From the NCBI GenBank assembly GCA_030765055.1, contig JAUKNK010000147.1, forward strand, positions 3,006,001 through 3,070,000: DNA of 64,000 bases, read 5' to 3'. Position numbers and translations under genes: made by a program. The notes beneath the pieces are model-generated. The model was given only the letters and a program-made list of their open reading frames with translations, was not told where the DNA came from and did no database searches. Positions 11,241 through 22,603 of this stretch are shown here, one piece after another. This stretch comes from Mantis religiosa. Lineage: Eukaryota > Arthropoda > Insecta > Mantodea > Mantidae. Position 1 is the first letter of the stretch. The number at the start of each line of letters is the position of its first letter.

Positions 11241-11499
11241 CTTAATTAAGTAAATTAATTCCACACTACTGTGTTCCTGAAACGGCCAGGTTGGACCGTA
11301 GACCATCCTAATAAGAAAGTGTCAACCAAATGCATATCATCCTACCATGCAACGCCGAGATTCCCGCCACCACCTCTACCCTGGAAGAGACCACCAGGTG
11401 AGGATTGATGTGAAATGAATGATAATGGAGGGACGGGAAATTCGTTGCATGTAATTAACCCAACCAGCATTCTCCTGGCGACTAGGGATAACCTCCGAA

Positions 11500-11568
11500 A
11501 GTTCTATGGTCAGGCAGGCCGGCCACAGGAATCGAACCCGGACCTCCCAAATGCAGGCCTCAAAGGAA
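11500..11568 (-). mobile_element. Short tRNA-SINE-like fragment
   Basis: On the minus strand GGTTCGATTCC (about 11527-11537) is a perfect B-box match, followed by TGTGGCCGGCC. Only a few dozen bases are recognisable, and the fragment directly abuts the LINE RNase H frame. Confidence 0.35.
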
Positions 11569-12640
11569 ACTCAAAGAGCTCAAATGGTGTTGGTAGTGCT
11601 TATGTGTTTGGAACCGAAACATATATATTCGGATTCCATACTAGCACTTCCATTTGTACTGCAGAGCTTTATGCAATATACCGGGCCATTTTAGATGTCC
11701 GTCGACGAAAGTTCGGGGACTGCTTAATCCTGAGTGATTCGCTCAGTGAACTTCAAAGCCTACGGCAGCTGTACAACTACCACCCTATTGTGCAGCGTAT
11801 CCAGGATGCCCTCCACGTTTTACACGCTTCAGGCGTTAGTGTGGTGTGTGCATGTATTCCTGGTCACGTTGGTTTGCCGGGGAATGAAATGGTGGATTCA
11901 GCAGCTCTGACGGCTACCACGCAGCCCAGCGTTAGAATACCATTTGTGACCGCGGAAGATTTTAGAGCTGTATTGCGGAGAGCAGTGCATTCCTGCTGGC
12001 AGGAAGAGTGATCCCCTTTCGCAGTAATAAACTTAGATCTTTGAAAGAATTTCCGATCCCCTTGGTTACCTCCTGTCGTCCATTTCGTCGAGAGGAGGTG
12101 AATATGGCTCGGTAGCGCATTGGCCATTGCTGATTTACACATATTTCTTTGTTTAGAAGAGGCTCTAGTTTGTCCGCTTTGCAACGAAGCTTTGACCGTA
12201 GGTCATGGGTTGCTAGAGTGTTTTTGCCTAGCACACCTTCGTACGTCTCTTGAGCTGCCGGTCAGCTTTACAGAAAAGCTGGCGGATGACATCAGAGTGG
12301 TGGAGAAGCTTTTTAAAGTACCTTTCTAGGTTGGATTTTAGAATTTAGTGAGGAATTCTTTTTAACGCCTTTTGTCCTTATATTTCTGTTTAATTTTTTT
12401 GTTGTGTTTCTGTACATGTATTTTTTGTGACTTTATTTACACCCTCATTAAGTTTTAGAACTGTTTATATCTGGCATTTGCCACGAATGATTTTTTAAAG
12501 GACGCTGATAACACTGTAGTTGGGCGCTCTGATATACCTACACGTGCATCTATTTATCCGCCAATGAGCAATCCCGCTTGGAGTTTCAGAATGCTGCTAA
12601 TGATTTGCTGAGTTTGAAATCTGTATATTGTATTAATTAT
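11560..12640 (+). pseudogene. LINE ORF2 C-terminus with RNase H (family R, copy 1)
   Basis: From about 11570 the frame reads SSNGVGSAYVFG, then TAELYAIYRAI (catalytic Glu), CLILSDSLSELQSL (catalytic Asp), and IPGHVGLPGNEMVDSAA (final acidic residue). This is a type I RNase H domain as in I-group and related LINEs, where it removes RNA from the RNA:DNA hybrid. The usual first-strand TDGS motif is degraded to GNSK. A stop at 12009 and a frame change follow. The C-terminal zinc-binding block CPLCNEALTVGHGLLEC resumes at about 12174 and ends at 12329. About 300 bp of 3' untranslated sequence follows. Related copies: 46958 (plus) and 59865 (minus). It is 5'-truncated and dead. Confidence 0.85.
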
Positions 12641-12805
12641 ATTTAAGGAATAAAAATTGCAAAGCCCTGGAGGAAAACATACTAATTTGGTTTACATCAT
12701 CTAATGTTCACTGTTGCGGGGTCATTAGTCTCAATGACCTTCACATGTTTCTTCATTTCCATCTTTCTCACCCTTGTCTTTACCCATTCTTGGAAAACTT
12801 CATTG

Positions 12806-13380
12806 ATTAACCTGCTCAAGCTCTTCTCGGTAAGCAAACCAGGTGAAAAGACGATCAGAAATTGTTTTGATAACGACCATAGAGACAACTTTCAGTAGAG
12901 GACCATCCGGGCAGAATGCAATGGTTACTGGGAACGGAGAATTAAGGAGGCTTTGGCCATTTCCTCCGCGACGAGCACGTTTTATCGTGATGCTGGATTT
13001 CAGTAAATCTTCTCTTGGAAACCGGCCTTAAAATGGAAATCCGTCAACTTAAGAAGCACAGATCAATACTGCTTGACAATGAAGTTAAGTAGTTACGTTT
13101 CTTTGACCCTTCTAATTTTCTGTACTCACACCGTCTCCTGATCTGGCATTTAATTTACTGAAAACAGTATTTTGTTTTGTAATGCAAATATGATGGGGTT
13201 TTGTCTTTGTTTATATTTGTGTTATATCCAGTTTTTCATTTGTAGTTATATCAGCGGTTGGGAGAGATGCACACTCCCGAAACGTCGATTCCTAATCGTC
13301 TTTTCAATTGGCTTGCTTCCCGAGAATAACTTGAGCATATTCGTCGCCAGGAAAGCATCAGGTTTTATTTTTCATTGATG
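12806..13380 (+). mobile_element. PLE 3' end with inverted flanking repeats (family B, copy 2)
   Basis: The central part (about 12860-13210) aligns with copy 1 at 7905-8280. It encodes a broken nuclease tail, NCFDNDHRDNF, then GYWERRIKEALAISS, then RDAGFQ, with a TAG and other stops. The segment 12812-12856 is an inverted copy of 13301-13346 (TTGCTTACCGAGAAGAGCTT against TTGCTTCCCGAGAATAACTT). This inverted flank arrangement is characteristic of Penelope-type pseudo-LTRs. A GGGAG...CTCCCGAAACGTC hairpin lies at 13260-13287. It is a 5'-truncated, non-coding relic. Confidence 0.7.
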
Positions 13381-14693
13381 AACCTATTTAGTTAAGCAAC
13401 ATATTTTTCGCTGACAAAGATATAAAATTCGAGATCGTTTAAGTGTTAGAAATTGTACTCAATGCCAGTATTAACTTTGTTTGTCTACAATCAATTGCTC
13501 GGTTTGGTCCATTGAATATAAAGGACGAAATTCTTCTACGTTTGCATTCTGGCTGGGATACTAAAAATAATTATTCTATTTCCAACAGGAGGTTAATTAC
13601 ACAAGAAACTTGTCACAGAAACCTCAGATTAATTCCATTACTGTTACAAAGACGCTACGAGTCGAGGAGTATCCTACCACCAAAGAGAGAGTGGAAAGTT
13701 TACAATCCTCATATTCCATGCTTTGGCTCATATTTTGCGATAATCGCTTGAGGAAGAGCGTGTGATTTAAATTAAAAATTTTTCGGAGCTAAAAAAGGAA
13801 AAGTTGCCGATCTCTTCTGAACGAGAGGAGAGAAACCTGTCCGAGAAAAAGCAGAACATATGGGGACTCGAATATTGGATGCCGAAATCACTCCCACTTA
13901 GTCATAGTAAGCAAAGGAATACCTGTAATCCGATTTTATATCCAGATTATAATGGAAATACAAGCTTTGACGTCCGCTAATCCCACAAGAAGCAGTTTTA
14001 CAAAGAGTCCCTGTGAATAGCATATATAAAAAGACAACGGTATTATAAAAAGAAAAGCTTAAGGATTTCCAGAACCTTTGTACTTGAACACCAGCACATT
14101 AGAGATAGAAGTGTAAAGTGGAAGTGGAAGTGTGTGCGAAGAAGCTCATGACGTTTAGATGACGATACACTGCTAACGGACGTAACGATTGTTGTTATTC
14201 CACAAAATAGAAATATTAACAGCGGATAAAAAAAAGAGCCAGTTACCTTTTATACATAGATGGCGATAAAGTAACACTTCAACAAACAGAAGAAAGAGTT
14301 CAAAAATTGACAATCGATCCTGTGTTATATTTGTTCCCTTGGTTATGTTCCCTTGGTTACCTTTTACCAAATGTAGGACCCTGGGAAAGAACTAGGCGAG
14401 TAACTTTTTGTAAGAAAGCCAGAAAACGGGTATCTAATTTTAAAACATAATGGATGATTCTCAAACAGAACACTTCCATCAATCATAGTGGAATATTAAT
14501 GCATCACATGTAGGAATCAAGTAAAGTGGTACTTCTTGTCCGTTACGTCAATAATATTGCTCCAAACCAAATAGTTCATTTCAATAACATTTTCTCAGTT
14601 AGATTTTCCCTTTTCTTCGCGGTCATGCATAGAGTAAAGCTATTAAGTCTGTATATACTGATCTGCTTTTAAAGGTTTTACTGTCGCTTCAGT
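13381..14693. other. Unassigned DNA
   Basis: The longest frame (13443-13751, 102 codons) has no recognisable domain. I see no repeat I can name. Confidence 0.45.
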
Positions 14694-15850
14694 CTTTTTT
14701 TGTTGAATTGTTTATTTCAATTGCTCAGCACAGTTAGTGTTATACAAATTGTGGAGCTATATACATAATATACATAATAAAATTAAAGTATACAGGGATA
14801 GAGGATTTGCATATTAGAGTCTTCAAGCTAACTGGTCTGATTAGTGTGAGTATAAATTAAATAACTTCATTACATAATGAATAAACATTATAGAAATAAA
14901 ATGTTCTGTGGCAAGCGTGCCTTCAGTCTTGGTACAGCATCAAGGCGATGTCCCAGTTGGAAGAATAAAGCACCTGATACATAAGGAAGGTGAGCAAAGA
15001 ATCTGCTTGTCGTTGTAGAGACGTACTCATAAATGCTGTCTATGTCCAATTCTCTATGCAACTATGCATTTCGGATATACCACGGGGCGTTGACAGACAA
15101 TCGTAATATTCTGTTTTGAAATACCTGGAGTTGGTGAATATGAGTAGGTGAAGTACATCCCCATACTGGCATATCGAAGAAGCGGTCGTAGAATACTCTT
15201 GTACAGTAGCAGAGTACATTCGACTCGTAAAGATGATTTGCGGTTGAGAATGGGATACAACTTTTGAAGACGAGCATAGGCTTGATTTAGTTTGCTTTTG
15301 ATATGTGTACTCCATGTCAGTCGACGATCAAGATGGGCGTCAAGATATTTCACTGCACAATCAGAAGGTAAAAAGGGAACTTCAGTGTTATAGAGCCGTA
15401 TGTTCACAGGAGCAGCAGGCTTGCGCAAGGTAAAAATCTTAAGAAGACATTTGCTTGAATTAAGTGCGATACGCCAGCGAGATAACCAGTACAAAGAAGT
15501 GTCCAGGGAAGGGAAGATTGTAGGGTTGCAACGGCAGTTTCAATAGAGGAGTGCGAAGTAAAATGACTATATCGTCAGCAAACAGTGCGGTACTTGTTGC
15601 AGGAAGTTCAGGCATGTCAGCAGTATATAGACTGTAAAGAAGAGGTGCAAGGACGCTACCCTGGGGCACGGCGGCTAAAATAGTACGGGGTAAGGAATGC
15701 GTTGAACCAAGACGCACAGAAAATTGGCGCTCCTGAAGATAGCTAGTATTCAAGATAAGTACGTAGAGCGGAAGACCTAGGTCATGTATTTTATAAAGGA
15801 GGCCGTCGTGCCAACCTCTATCAAATGCCTGAGTGAAATCTCTTTTACCC
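14694..15850 (-). pseudogene. Jockey-type LINE reverse transcriptase fragment (copy 1)
   Basis: Reading leftward from 15850: FTQAFDRGWHDGLL is the RT block carrying the first catalytic Asp. Then come RTILAAVPQGSVLAPLLY, TALFADDIVILL (the FADD catalytic pair), and after a frame change near 15480 WRIALNSSKCLL, VKYLDAHLDRRLTW, HIKSKLNQAYARLQKLYP and LLYKSILRPLLRYA. These are the thumb and connection typical of Jockey ORF2. Frames change again before the C-terminus near 14960. The 3' untranslated region ends in an A run at about 14697-14703 (minus-strand poly(A)). It is 5'-truncated within the palm domain. It made DNA from LINE RNA by target-primed reverse transcription and is now inactive. Confidence 0.88.
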
Positions 15851-16454
15851 CTCCTTTCACCTACAACTAAGCCGATTCTACAAACATGTATCTCTATTTA
15901 CATGAACTAAATAAATAGTGCTATAAACTATAGTACTTGGTAAACAATTACACTTACTTGTTTCTTAAAATTCTCGAATCCTCCGGGAGCAGTTTCGTGA
16001 TGTTTTCGCAAAGTCTCAACCAGTAAACTAACGTTTTTTGTCACTTCTGTTAGGTGATGAATATGTTTCTGATAATTATATAAAAAATAAAGTTTCCAAC
16101 CCTTTTCACATAAATGTTCTGTTTCCAATAATTTGATTTACACCTTAATAAATGTAAAGAAGAATTTCATATAGAATTTCAACAGACCAAAACAGTTATT
16201 AAATTGATTGTTTTAATAAGGATTTCATACAAAAACGGATAGAAACATTTAAATATCAAAAATGTAAAGGATATTTCTATCCTTGAAAAGTAAAAGTCGA
16301 TTATAATTTTAAAAAGGTTACTCACTATCCTTGGGTAAATACTAATTTCAGAACATGCTGTTTTTTTAAAAAATGGCATAAAATTGGGTTCTCAAAATAC
16401 ATACAGCACAAAAATCGACTGCATTTTGCTAAACAAGATCACATTTCAGATAGT
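15851..16454. other. Unassigned A+T-rich DNA
   Basis: There is no gene or nameable repeat; the minus-strand frames are chance. Confidence 0.5.
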
Positions 16455-16725
16455 AAAAGATCTGGCAATTATCAATTGAACTATTTTAGAGTGCGATGAG
16501 ATTTATATTGGTCCAAACGTGATTTGAAAGCCAGAGTGAAGGAAGATAAAAAGGATGATAAATTAGCGCTGGCAGATAATTTTTTGTTAATTTAACCATG
16601 AAATAAACCCAGATGGTAATTTAACAGAAAAAACTGAATGGACCGATAGATCTAATAGTTTCGGAGAAAATATTTATTTTGAAAAAAATACCATGTAATG
16701 AATTATGAAGTATCCCCAATAGATT
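16455..16725 (+). pseudogene. PLE GIY-YIG relic (family A, copy 2)
   Basis: The start SDSKRSGNYQLN corresponds to the KRSGIYKF start at 276. A second frame holds EIYIGPN, the YIG motif missing from that copy, and FNHEINPDGNL matches FNHEINPEVKL there. The nucleotide block TTAACCATGAAATAAA is shared by both. Stops and frame shifts are numerous. It is a decayed fragment of a Penelope-like element distinct from the family at 7740. Confidence 0.6.
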
Positions 16726-17076
16726 CGGCCAGTAAGCTCATTTTGTCTCCAGTAGGTGGCAGCGCGGTAGCCAACTATCCATCTAGCGGAAGTGGGCGAG
16801 AAAGTTAGTCAGCTTACCGACCAAGGCTGTGATGAACAGTTCACGAAATCTGTCTCGGAGGATTTCACAATTTTAAAGAACAGATAATTGAAGATGTTTA
16901 TTAAGAGTTACAGTTTACAATATATGGGTCAGTAGCTTCAGTTTTTAAAAACAATTTAGACTTTATTTATCTCGGTTCTTGCAAAAGCTGATGTACCTAT
17001 AGCCTTCATTTGAACTTTTCTACCACTCTTATACGAATTAAAGTCTTCTTACAAAACTTTACTCTGTTATCTACTG
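16726..17076. other. Unassigned DNA
   Basis: I see nothing here beyond a GTAGGTGGCAGCGCGG stretch that has no clear identity. Confidence 0.45.
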
Positions 17077-17189
17077 TGCGATTCATATAAACCTGAACCA
17101 TTTCAATAGGTCATAACCTTTGAACCAATAATAGGATATACGTGCAACTTTGGGAGAATATAATACACAATTGGGAAATTACATTACAC

Positions 17190-17520
17190 TACTTACATCT
17201 CAGAGAAAATGTTGAGAGTGACCTCCACCAGCATCTATACATGTTCGTACTCGTCTCAGCACATTCTCTGAAGTTTTACGGAGAGTATCCTCGCACATGT
17301 TACTTATTTTATTTTGAATGGATTCCTTGAGAATATCCATTCTCCGTGGCCTATTCTTGTACACCATTTTTAGATATCCCCACAAAAAGTACAGTGAGTT
17401 TAGGTCAGGGGTTGTGGGGTGCCACAGACCTTTTGAGATTATACTATTATCAAAGAAACTGGCTATAAGTTCCATGGTGTCATTAGAAATATGACACGTT
17501 GTTCCATTTTGCTTTAAATA
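17190..17520 (-). pseudogene. mariner-like transposase C-terminus (lineage 3)
   Basis: On the minus strand, NGTTCHISNDTMEL (from a DGATCHTS-type block) leads into ISKGLWHPTTPDLNSLYFL and WGYLKMVYKNRPRRMDILK. It continues through RKTSENVLRRVRTCIDAGGG. This is the last third of a mariner/Tc1-superfamily transposase, around the final catalytic position of the PRSPDLTPPDFFLW block, where the Asp/Glu position is changed (NSLYFL). The N-terminal part is absent. The extreme end is repeated in inverted orientation at 17548-17626. Confidence 0.8.
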
Positions 17521-17547
17521 ACTTTCTCACAATTAGACATCATCTCC

Positions 17548-17626
17548 GTAAAGCTTCAGAGAATATGGTGATAGGAGTGCAAACATCTATAGGTGTTGGT
17601 GCAGGCCACCTCCAACATTTTCTCTT
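17548..17626 (+). repeat. Inverted second copy of the mariner 3' segment
   Basis: The reverse complement of this stretch aligns with 17203-17286 (AGAGAAAATGTTG at one end, TTCTCTGAAG near the other), with several substitutions. It abuts the poly(A) end of the LINE on its right. Confidence 0.75.
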
Positions 17627-17630
17627 AGAT

Positions 17631-18670
17631 GTATTTTTTTTTTCTTTTCTGTTAGATTAAATTTTTATTGTGCATGTTCCAAAATTTTACAATTTAAAAC
17701 TTTTGGCTATCTTTATTTGTCATTTTTCTTGTTGCTACCTTGGCTTACATGACACCCTGGACTTCTGCTATGGCCGGTAGTTCTTAACCCTCATACCTCC
17801 TTGATCCTCCTCCATCCTAATTAGCCCATTCTTCCCCCTCACCTTCCTTTCTTATATTCTTTACATTTATTGCCCATTTTCTTTTAATTTCTGCAACAAC
17901 TCACCGATACTTCGTAACTTCTGTTCCCCCTCCCCATTAACATTTTTATAGCTACTATCCTCTTCTCTACTGTGTCCTATTTACCCTCTCAAACCTTTTT
18001 TCTCATCATTGCAACCTCCTCGCATGCTGTTACATGGTGTTCTATGCTTTCTTTCCCCCCAAACAATTCACCAATTCTCTTTTCCATACCTCTTATCCCT
18101 CTTTGATATATTGTTCCTGATCTCATCCAAGCTAACCCTTATCTCTCTTGCCTATTGCAGTAATCTACATATGCTACTCGTCCCCAATTTCTCTCTATTT
18201 GCTTGTAAAATTTTAATGATTTCATATTTTCTAGACTTCCTCATATTTCCTGTCTTTCCATATATTCTATTCTGCATTTTACCAATTTACCCAAATCGCT
18301 AGTATTCCTATCCTCTAATCTCCATATATCTCCCATTTCTACCTTTTTCCATAATTCATCCTATCTCTGCGCACCAACTATTTGAGTACTCTAATCATTT
18401 TTGCTCTCTCATGCATTATCTCATAATTTTCCCTTCTTCTTTGGCTAAACACGTATTCCAAAATTGTATTATTCTTTTCATTGATATTGCACTTCTTCTT
18501 GTTTGTCCTAATTCTACTAACCCTACTTCCTTAGGTGCTGGTCTTGGTAAGCCTAGCAGCTCTTTACAGAACCTTCTGTAGTTTTGGTCCACCGCTTTGT
18601 TTACCTCTGTGCCCCGCTCCAGATCGAATAGTATAATATAATCTCCTAATTGTGTATTATATTCTCCCAA
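17631..18670 (-). pseudogene. LINE 3' end with degenerate ORF2 C-terminus
   Basis: On the minus strand the frame 18670-18416 reads NKAVDQNYRRFCKELLGLPRPAP and GLVELGQTRRSAISMKR. This is the motif found after the RT domain of several LINE clades, where a mother-copy block of the form RFCKKILGLPRSTPN is common. It stops at 18416. The following ~780 bp are strongly purine-rich on the minus strand and end at an A run (T12 on the plus strand near 17631-17645). I infer a 5'-truncated LINE inserted with its poly(A) against the mariner fragment. The clade is uncertain. Confidence 0.6.
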
Positions 18671-19759
18671 ATTTGCACATGTTTCCTATTATTGAAATAT
18701 CACAGGTTTATATGGATCGCATTTTACTTAATAGTACACGTATAGATATTTGTAGAAATGGTTTTATTAAACACATATTTCCTTGTAGGTACAATAGGAA
18801 CAGGAGGATACAGTAGGCTTAACCACTGTCAGAGCTTTCAAAGACTGATCGTTGTGTGAGAAAAACTTGTACATGAATAGAGAAGGTTATGTATGTGTAA
18901 CACAAAAGGCTTTTCCCAGTTAGTAATAGTTAGTAATTTTCTATGAGTATTTTTAAACATCTATGGAACTGTTGCATTTTCAAAGTCATAATAGCGAGAG
19001 AACGTCGATCAGATTGAATTAACTTCCGCAAGCGTGCCTCAGTTGATCAGCGCTGTCAACCAGCGCTAGGTAAAAACCTCTCGGTACGCTTCGCCTCACA
19101 AGCTAATAGCATTGGGATTATCGAACTGCTGTTGCAACTTCTGATGGCAATCTGTTTAGTGGTCATTTATGTTGCAGTGGGTCGCGAAAGGAGTGTTCGG
19201 GGTATCTGCGGCTGCAACTAACTTTTGAAACACCCTACAATCTTTAGCCTTTTAAATGAAGAATGTCTCGTAATTACTTAACTACGTGCTTGGCTCTTAA
19301 ATGGAGCCTTTTCTGTGTGTAAAAACATAAGCATTTGGCAGCGTTATTTTATTTATTTACTGTCAATATAGTATTGATACAATTTAATAGTATAGTAATT
19401 AAACAATCTGAAACTTCTGACATTTCACTCAAAGTTAGAATGTGGTATAACTGCGTTGCCACGCCCGTCAGCTGTTAAACAGTGCACCAAGTAGCAAATA
19501 TCTTGCAGTGATTTACCTATTAGAGCAGCTGCAAAATGAGGATGAACATGGGCATACATACTTTATGCGCGCGATAGGAAAAGCGATCGGGTTGCAAGTC
19601 CTCATTCAGTAAGTTTCGTTTAACTCCGTAAACATAGATGACAACTTTGAAATTTGAATTGCGCTACACACTGACATCTAGGCCTAATACGTTAAGGTTT
19701 AATATGTCCACCATGTTTCGTTTTGATCAATTTCGAGGTTAATTAACTAACCAGTTTAC
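18671..19759. other. Unassigned DNA
   Basis: ACTTTTGAAACACCCTAC near 19226 resembles a mariner/Tc1-type terminus without an identifiable partner. Nothing else could be assigned. Confidence 0.4.
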
Positions 19760-20020
19760 AACAATCAGACAAGTTTACAACAAGGCGACATGATCCGGCG
19801 AATGGGGAACGTTTTTTTGGAGGATTGCTGATTGAGCATTTTCACATCTTCATGCAGAATTATGTGCACAGATCCCACCCAAGTTCCAATTTTGGAGGCG
19901 ATGTCTGCAACAGTCTTGGTTTGTTATTACACGATGTTCTGCCTTCATCGAACTGTTGCACCACGGAAATTGAGAAAACGAGTGATTACACGCTGTTCTT
20001 GCAATGAAAACGTTGCCATT
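19760..20020 (-). pseudogene. mariner-like transposase N-terminus fragment
   Basis: The minus strand from about 20012 starts MATFSLQEQRVITRFLNFRG. After a stop and a frame change it gives TVADIASKIGTWVGSVHIILHED, the second helix-turn-helix pattern of mariner transposases. It fades out near 19760. Neither catalytic domain nor inverted repeats are present nearby. The plus-strand frames at 19825-20056 are shadows. Confidence 0.6.
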
Positions 20021-20682
20021 TCAAGTATCAAAAACAGTCCTTACTCTCGTCGCTGACACTAGAGTTCTGTGCACTGTGCAGTGCTACAATCTCTGTCACG
20101 CATTCGCAAGTGGTCTACGGGTATTTTAAAAATAAAACTACATGTCCTATCTCGTCCCACTCCCGAAAAATATAGAAGGTATTGTAACTTGAACGATCCT
20201 CGTAAAAATAAATTTATCGAAACCTCGTCATCTCTAAATCTATAAATTGAACACTTAATGAAATCACTGCAAATATCTGTAACCAGAAAGTACAAGAATA
20301 GGCTACAAATTTATAATGACATTTTGCACTCAGCGCCACAAGATGATATTAAACATGAACAACTTCCAAAGGGAACCCACCACGGCGTAGCCAAAGGGAC
20401 TGAGGATGTAAGAAGCCTATCGGAAAATGAAATCACGAGGAGGGATACATTATACAATAAGATGAAACAATGTAACTGACAAAGGCTGAGAGAAATCACT
20501 GGATAGGTTAATTAATGGAAATTAATTATTCTTTCACACTATATGAAGCCCGGGCCTTAAAGTACTTACAATATGTAAGTCGCCATTAAGGTAGTTTTCT
20601 CATGTGTGTATGAGAACTCCTAAGTGGTTTACCGGGAAAAATACGAGTCAGTTGGAGAATTTAATGTCATGTCGGCACGTTG
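20021..20682. other. Unassigned DNA with one 73-codon frame
   Basis: An ATG frame at 20258-20479 (includes HEQLPKGTHHGVAKGTEDVR) is hydrophilic and lysine-rich. I recognise no family and cannot say whether it is coding. Confidence 0.4.
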
Positions 20683-20753
20683 GCCATAGTAGCACAATGG
20701 TAGTGCAGTTGGACGGAAACCAGAAGATCCGTGGTTCAAATCCCGGCTATGGC
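20683..20753 (+). tRNA. tRNA-like sequence (tRNA pseudogene or SINE head)
   Basis: These 71 bases fold into a cloverleaf. The acceptor stem is perfect, 7 bp GCCATAG/CTATGGC. The D stem is GCAC/GTGC around AATGGTA. A weaker anticodon stem (GTTGG/CCAGA, one mismatch and one wobble) has loop ACGGAAA. The T arm has a canonical TTCAAAT loop and two stem mismatches. The anticodon position would read GGA, but C replaces the invariant T33, so a functional tRNA is unlikely. Downstream TTTTTCAGTCTGACT recurs near 44258, which favours a SINE head. Confidence 0.45.
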
Positions 20754-20759
20754 ATTGAA

Positions 20760-21295
20760 TTTTTCAGTCTGACTCTACGTTTCCAATTTCACTGGATACT
20801 TCAAGAAAAGGTATGTCAAGAGCAGTTTGAAAGCCTCAATATTGCAAAGCGTATTTTGGACTTGGACCCGTAGAAGAATATCACATTGTTTGGCTTGTTA
20901 ATATTCCCTTATTCCTATATAGGAATGCTGCTGTTAGTAAGGAGTTAACCAAGTCTTTAATCATCTTGTACGAACTATTCTTGGACCCGATTACTCTTCT
21001 ACTCGTTTTATGTTGAACGAGATAATCTTTTTATAAGTAGCTCTAATGCGCATTTCTATATAGATACAATGAAAGAAAAAGTTTCCAACACTTCCATAGG
21101 TCTTCCAGAATACGTCTTGAAACTCAAACACTCACTCTCTCTTAAAACACTTCCTCAGTTTTGCTCATGGATTCCTGTGCAGTATGAGAATTGATGAACA
21201 TCTTGTGTTAGTCTCGCATATACAGGTCCACGGTCTTTAGTGGAAAGAGTAGCCGCCTTACTTGAGACCCAAAAACACAGTAGGAGACGTTAAAG
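20760..21295. other. Unassigned DNA
   Basis: I see no gene. The first ~60 bp may be the body of a SINE headed by the tRNA-like sequence. Confidence 0.4.
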
Positions 21296-22603
21296 TACAG
21301 GGTTTATATAAATTAAATTCGGGGTTTTAACTCTTTATGATATTGATTACATTCAACTTTCAGTTTAAATTTATATATCAAATTAAAAAGTAACTCATGC
21401 AATTTTGTTTTTTGCCACCAGTGCGCATGCGATGCGATGTTGTCTGCCGTAATCCGCTAGACAGCGATAGTAGCAAAGATGGCAACTAGTAAACAGAAAG
21501 CGTTTTGTTTTTTGCAGTTTGCAACGCCCGAATCTGTAGTTACTGTGCAACGTGCGTTCCGCATCAAGTTCGGTTGTGATCCTCCTAGTGATAACATTCG
21601 TAGATGGTGTCATCATTTTGAAGATAACGGCTGCCTTTGTAAAGGGAAGAGCACGGGACGACCAAGAGTAAGTGAAAAGACTGTGAGCGAGTGAGAGAGT
21701 CGTTCACTCTTAGCCCAAAGAAATCAATCCGGAATGCTGGTCGTGAATTACGAGTTCCTGTGTCGATTCTTTGGAAAGTTGTAAGAAAACGCTTACGGCT
21801 ACGTCCTTACCGTTTATAGTTATTACAGGCTTTAAAGTTGACAGACCACGGATTACGTGCCAACTTCGCAAACGGTATGTTGTTTCATGACGATGACGAC
21901 TTTATGGATCGTGTTATCTTCAGTGATGAATCGACCTTTCACCTTAGTGGGTATATTTACACTAATAATATGCGCATCTGTGGCTCAGAAAATCCTCACG
22001 AGATGGTACACATGCAACGACATTCCCCTAAAGTGAATTTTTTGTGCTATATCCCGGCGAAAAGTTTATCGGCCTTTCTTTTTTGGTGAACTTACTGTAA
22101 CTAGCACTTCTTACCTTGATACACTAGAGCAATGGCTCTTCTCTCACTTGGAAGAAAACAAACCAGAGAACTTCATTTTCCAGCAAGATGGTGCGCCACC
22201 TCACTGGCATAACGAAGTAGCAAATTGGTTGAATGTCACTGTACCGCAGTGCTGGATAGGCCACAAGGGCGCCAATGACTTGGCCTCCACGTTCTCCTGA
22301 CCTAACGCCATGCGATTTTTACCTTTGGAGCTGCATCAAGAATTGTGTGTACGTGCCTCCGCTACCAGCTGACCTCCCTGAATTAAGAAACCGGATTGAA
22401 GCAGGTGTTGCTACAATTACTGAATACACACTTATCAACGTTTGGGAAGAACTCGGCTATAGACTTGATGTGTGCCGTGTGACAAATGGTACTCACATTG
22501 AACACTTATAAGATTCTTGGTAAAACTGTTTGAGTTGCTTTTTCATTTGACATATTATTTATACCTGTAAATTGAATGCAATAAGTATTATATGCACCCT
22601 GTA
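21296..22603 (+). mobile_element. mariner/Tc1-type element, near full length, dead (lineage 4)
   Basis: The ends are TACAGGGTTTATATAAAT and the reverse complement of TACAGGGTGCATATAATAC, i.e. terminal inverted repeats with TA target bases. The transposase starts at ATG 21479 (MATSKQKAFCFLQFA), with a helix-turn-helix continuing to GKSTGRPRVSEKTVSE and a TGA at 21692. Later blocks include RVIFSDESTFHLSG (first catalytic Asp), QQDGAPPHWHNEV (second), and TWPPRSPDLTPCDFYLW (third), ending GTHIEHL at 22511. These lie in at least three frames. It belongs to the insect transposase family with an SDEATFHLSG-like block. Several stops make it inactive. Confidence 0.88.

Noticed and set aside
13443..13751. 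102-codon ATG-less frame as a host exon
   Set aside because: No recognisable domain, no convincing splice context and no similarity to elements here.
20683..20753. Functional tRNA-Ser(GGA)
   Set aside because: The acceptor stem is perfect but T33 is C and the T stem has two mismatches; a pseudogene or SINE head is more likely.
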